Shown: in pieces, positions 13,894 through 15,122 of the stretch
Layout of the letters: the number at the start of each line of letters is the position of its first letter
How positions within the stretch are numbered: the stretch's first letter is position 1
From: Bacilli bacterium
GTDB lineage: Bacteria > Bacillota_I > Bacilli_A > RFN20 > CAG-288
Direction: 5' to 3'
DNA: 15,122 bases
NCBI GenBank assembly: GCA_900763245.1
Contig: CAAFJQ010000171.1
Location: 1-15,122 of the forward strand
Made by a program: the position numbers and the translations under genes
The notes under the pieces: generated by a model
Seen by the model: the letters and a program-made list of their open reading frames with translations, nothing else
Told to the model about the DNA's origin: nothing
Databases searched by the model: none

Positions 13894-15002
13894 TTTCTAT
13901 ACTCCTTCAATGCGTCAATCAGTGCGTTAATCTCGTCTTTTGTTGTAAGATAAGATAATGAGACTCTGACACTGCTTAACGCTCTCTTCTTATCATGATA
14001 AATTGCCATCACTGCCTTCGATGGCGTATTGTTCAAGGAACAGGCACTTTTCTGTGAGATGCAGATTCCTTTCTTCGATAGATATTCGACTGTTTCTCCT
14101 CCTTTTCTGTCAAGGATGGAGAAGTTTAGAATATATGGATTTCCAATAGGAGAATTGATGAGAATATTCTTCATTTTTCCTATTTCTTCTCTTAGATAGG
14201 AAGAAAGTCCATCGACTTTCCTGTAGTGTTCATCAATATTCTCTATAGCAAGAGAAAGAGCCTTCTCTACACTGGCAGCAAGACCTAAAGGGAAAGTGGA
14301 GGAGCGATAGATTGATACGCTTTTCCCACCGTGGATAAGTGGGGTAAGGACAGTCTTTTTCTTTTTGATGAGAACACCCGTTCCGATAATGCCACCGAAC
14401 TTATGCGGAGCAAAAGAGACAAAATCAAGTCCGTTAAGATCGACTGGAATCTTTCCGATTGCCTGTGTCGCATCACAGAGATAGAAAGTATTCGGATAAC
14501 AAGATATTGTTTCCTGAATGCCTTTATAGTCCTGTATGGTTCCGACTTCACTCTCAACTAATGCGGCAGAGACAAGAAGAGTATCTTTTGTCAGTCTCTT
14601 CTTCAAGTCGCTTATAGACATCTTTCCGTCTTCATCTGTTTTGACAAGTTCGATATCTGCCCCCTTGTCTTTCAGATAAGATAAGGCAGCGTTAACAGAG
14701 TTATGTTCGAATTCGCTGGCAAGCATCCTTTTTCCGAATCCGTTATAGGATTCATAGATGCCTTTGATGACTGTGTTGTTGCTCTCTGTTGCAGAGGAAG
14801 TATAGATGACTTCATATTCGTTTTTATCAAGATGCAAAAGAGAGAGGACAGAATCATTGATCCTGTTATAGAAATCAAGAGATTCTTTTCCTGCCTGATG
14901 AAGGGAATTGCAGTTTCCGTAATACTTTTTCTCGACGGAAACAAAAGTGTCGGGAACTTCATCATCGACTGGATGATTGCTTGAATAATCGAGGTAAATC
15001 AT
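13890..15002 (-). CDS. Cysteine desulfurase (IscS/NifS-like), with substituted motifs
   Basis: A PLP-dependent enzyme that moves sulfur from cysteine to its own catalytic Cys as a persulfide. The 370 residues carry ATESNN (71-76), FEHNSV with H100, DATQ (177-180), the PLP lysine K201 in PHKFGG, HGGK (224-227) and the catalytic C321 in KSACS. Two usually conserved motifs are changed: the N-terminal DNAATTP becomes DYSSNHP (5-11) and the NNE before the PLP contact becomes ESE (150-152). The active-site core is intact, so it is probably functional but specialised. It is the first gene of the block and overlaps ttcA by 4 nt, pointing to sulfur delivery for tRNA thiolation. The ATG at 15002 has no ribosome binding site; an extended -10 element ends 9 nt upstream. 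No IscU or SufU scaffold gene is visible. Confidence 0.9.
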   Translation of the reverse strand: MIYLDYSSNHPVDDEVPDTFVSVEKKYYGNCNSLHQAGKESLDFYNRINDSVLSLLHLDKNEYEVIYTSSATESNNTVIKGIYESYNGFGKRMLASEFEHNSVNAALSYLKDKGADIELVKTDEDGKMSISDLKKRLTKDTLLVSAALVESEVGTIQDYKGIQETISCYPNTFYLCDATQAIGKIPVDLNGLDFVSFAPHKFGGIIGTGVLIKKKKTVLTPLIHGGKSVSIYRSSTFPLGLAASVEKALSLAIENIDEHYRKVDGLSSYLREEIGKMKNILINSPIGNPYILNFSILDRKGGETVEYLSKKGICISQKSACSLNNTPSKAVMAIYHDKKRALSSVRVSLSYLTTKDEINALIDALKEYRK

Positions 15003-15011
15003 AACGTGAAG

Positions 15012-15020
15012 ATTTTATCA
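15012..15020 (-). promoter_or_regulatory. Proximal extended -10 promoter of the desulfurase-ttcA pair
   Basis: The - strand reads TGATAAAAT (15020 to 15012), an extended -10 (TGn plus TAAAAT) nearly identical to the TGATATAAT before the lipoprotein gene. Only 9 nt separate it from the ATG, so the predicted leader is about 0-3 nt. No clear -35 is seen at normal spacing. Confidence 0.5.
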
Positions 15021-15071
15021 CAAATGTTTTTTTCTTATATATATATTCCTATTTTTATGATAAAGATATTG

Positions 15072-15099
15072 ATTTTATGATTTTTGTTTTTTTTTTCAA
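15072..15099 (-). promoter_or_regulatory. Possible distal promoter of the desulfurase-ttcA pair
   Basis: On the - strand TTGAAA (15099 to 15094) and TAAAAT (15077 to 15072) are 16 nt apart, each matching consensus at 5 of 6 positions, with an A-tract between. It would give a leader of about 60 nt. The surrounding sequence is so AT-rich that chance matches are likely. Confidence 0.4.
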
Positions 15100-15122
15100 T
15101 TTTTCTAGTTTTTTCATTTAAA

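Larger units (their letters stand above)
15003..15122. other. AT-rich intergenic region at the head of the - strand block
   Basis: About 16% GC by direct count (19 of 120), with a 10-nt T run and several T-rich tracts on the + strand (A tracts on the coding strand). No open frame, RNA gene or strong hairpin was seen. The A tracts upstream of the candidate promoters could act as UP elements or bend the DNA. The gene on the far side lies outside the window. Confidence 0.6.

Overview
This window looks like a piece of a chromosome from a low-GC Gram-positive bacterium (Bacillota, Bacilli-like; an Erysipelotrichales-type gut lineage is my guess). Three things support this: the gene order asp23-nusB-xseA-xseB-dxs-recN, a condensed form of the Bacillus order; strong AGGAG-type ribosome binding sites; and TGA used as an ordinary stop at several gene ends (recN, xseB, asp23, cysteine desulfurase), which argues against the mycoplasma code. 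The species call is inference.

Layout. Positions 1-85 hold an almost perfect inverted repeat that looks like an operator, in front of the only + strand gene, an AbiEi-type antitoxin/regulator (86-673) with no visible toxin partner. A convergent bidirectional terminator (718-750) separates it from 14 genes, all on the - strand and tightly packed. In transcription order these are: cysteine desulfurase, ttcA-like tRNA thiolase, small lipoprotein, tex, asp23-family gene, four-helix membrane protein, nusB, xseA, xseB, dxs, recN, dinB, xerD, deoB. Most junctions overlap (ATGA, TGATG, 8, 14 and 20 nt) or are a few bases apart, so most of the block is probably one long operon. Internal promoter-like sites are visible before the lipoprotein gene and before deoB. 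The block starts in a very AT-rich region (15003-15122, about 16% GC) that holds the candidate promoters of the cysteine desulfurase gene.

How the genes relate. Cysteine desulfurase and TtcA form a translationally coupled pair for tRNA sulfur modification. Tex, NusB and Asp23 cover RNA metabolism, antitermination and envelope homeostasis. XseA/XseB (exonuclease VII), RecN, DinB and XerD form a DNA repair and chromosome maintenance run. Dxs feeds isoprenoid synthesis and DeoB feeds nucleoside catabolism. FolD, IspA, TlyA and ArgR, which interrupt this order in Bacillus, are absent here.

Nothing in the window is clearly a new system. The most interesting points are the orphan AbiEi gene with its palindromic operator, the two SD-less gene starts directly behind extended -10 promoters (one predicted leaderless), the divergent Dxs, the substituted desulfurase paired with a cysteine-rich TtcA, and an unassigned membrane protein between asp23 and nusB. 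No rRNA, tRNA, CRISPR or insertion sequence was seen.
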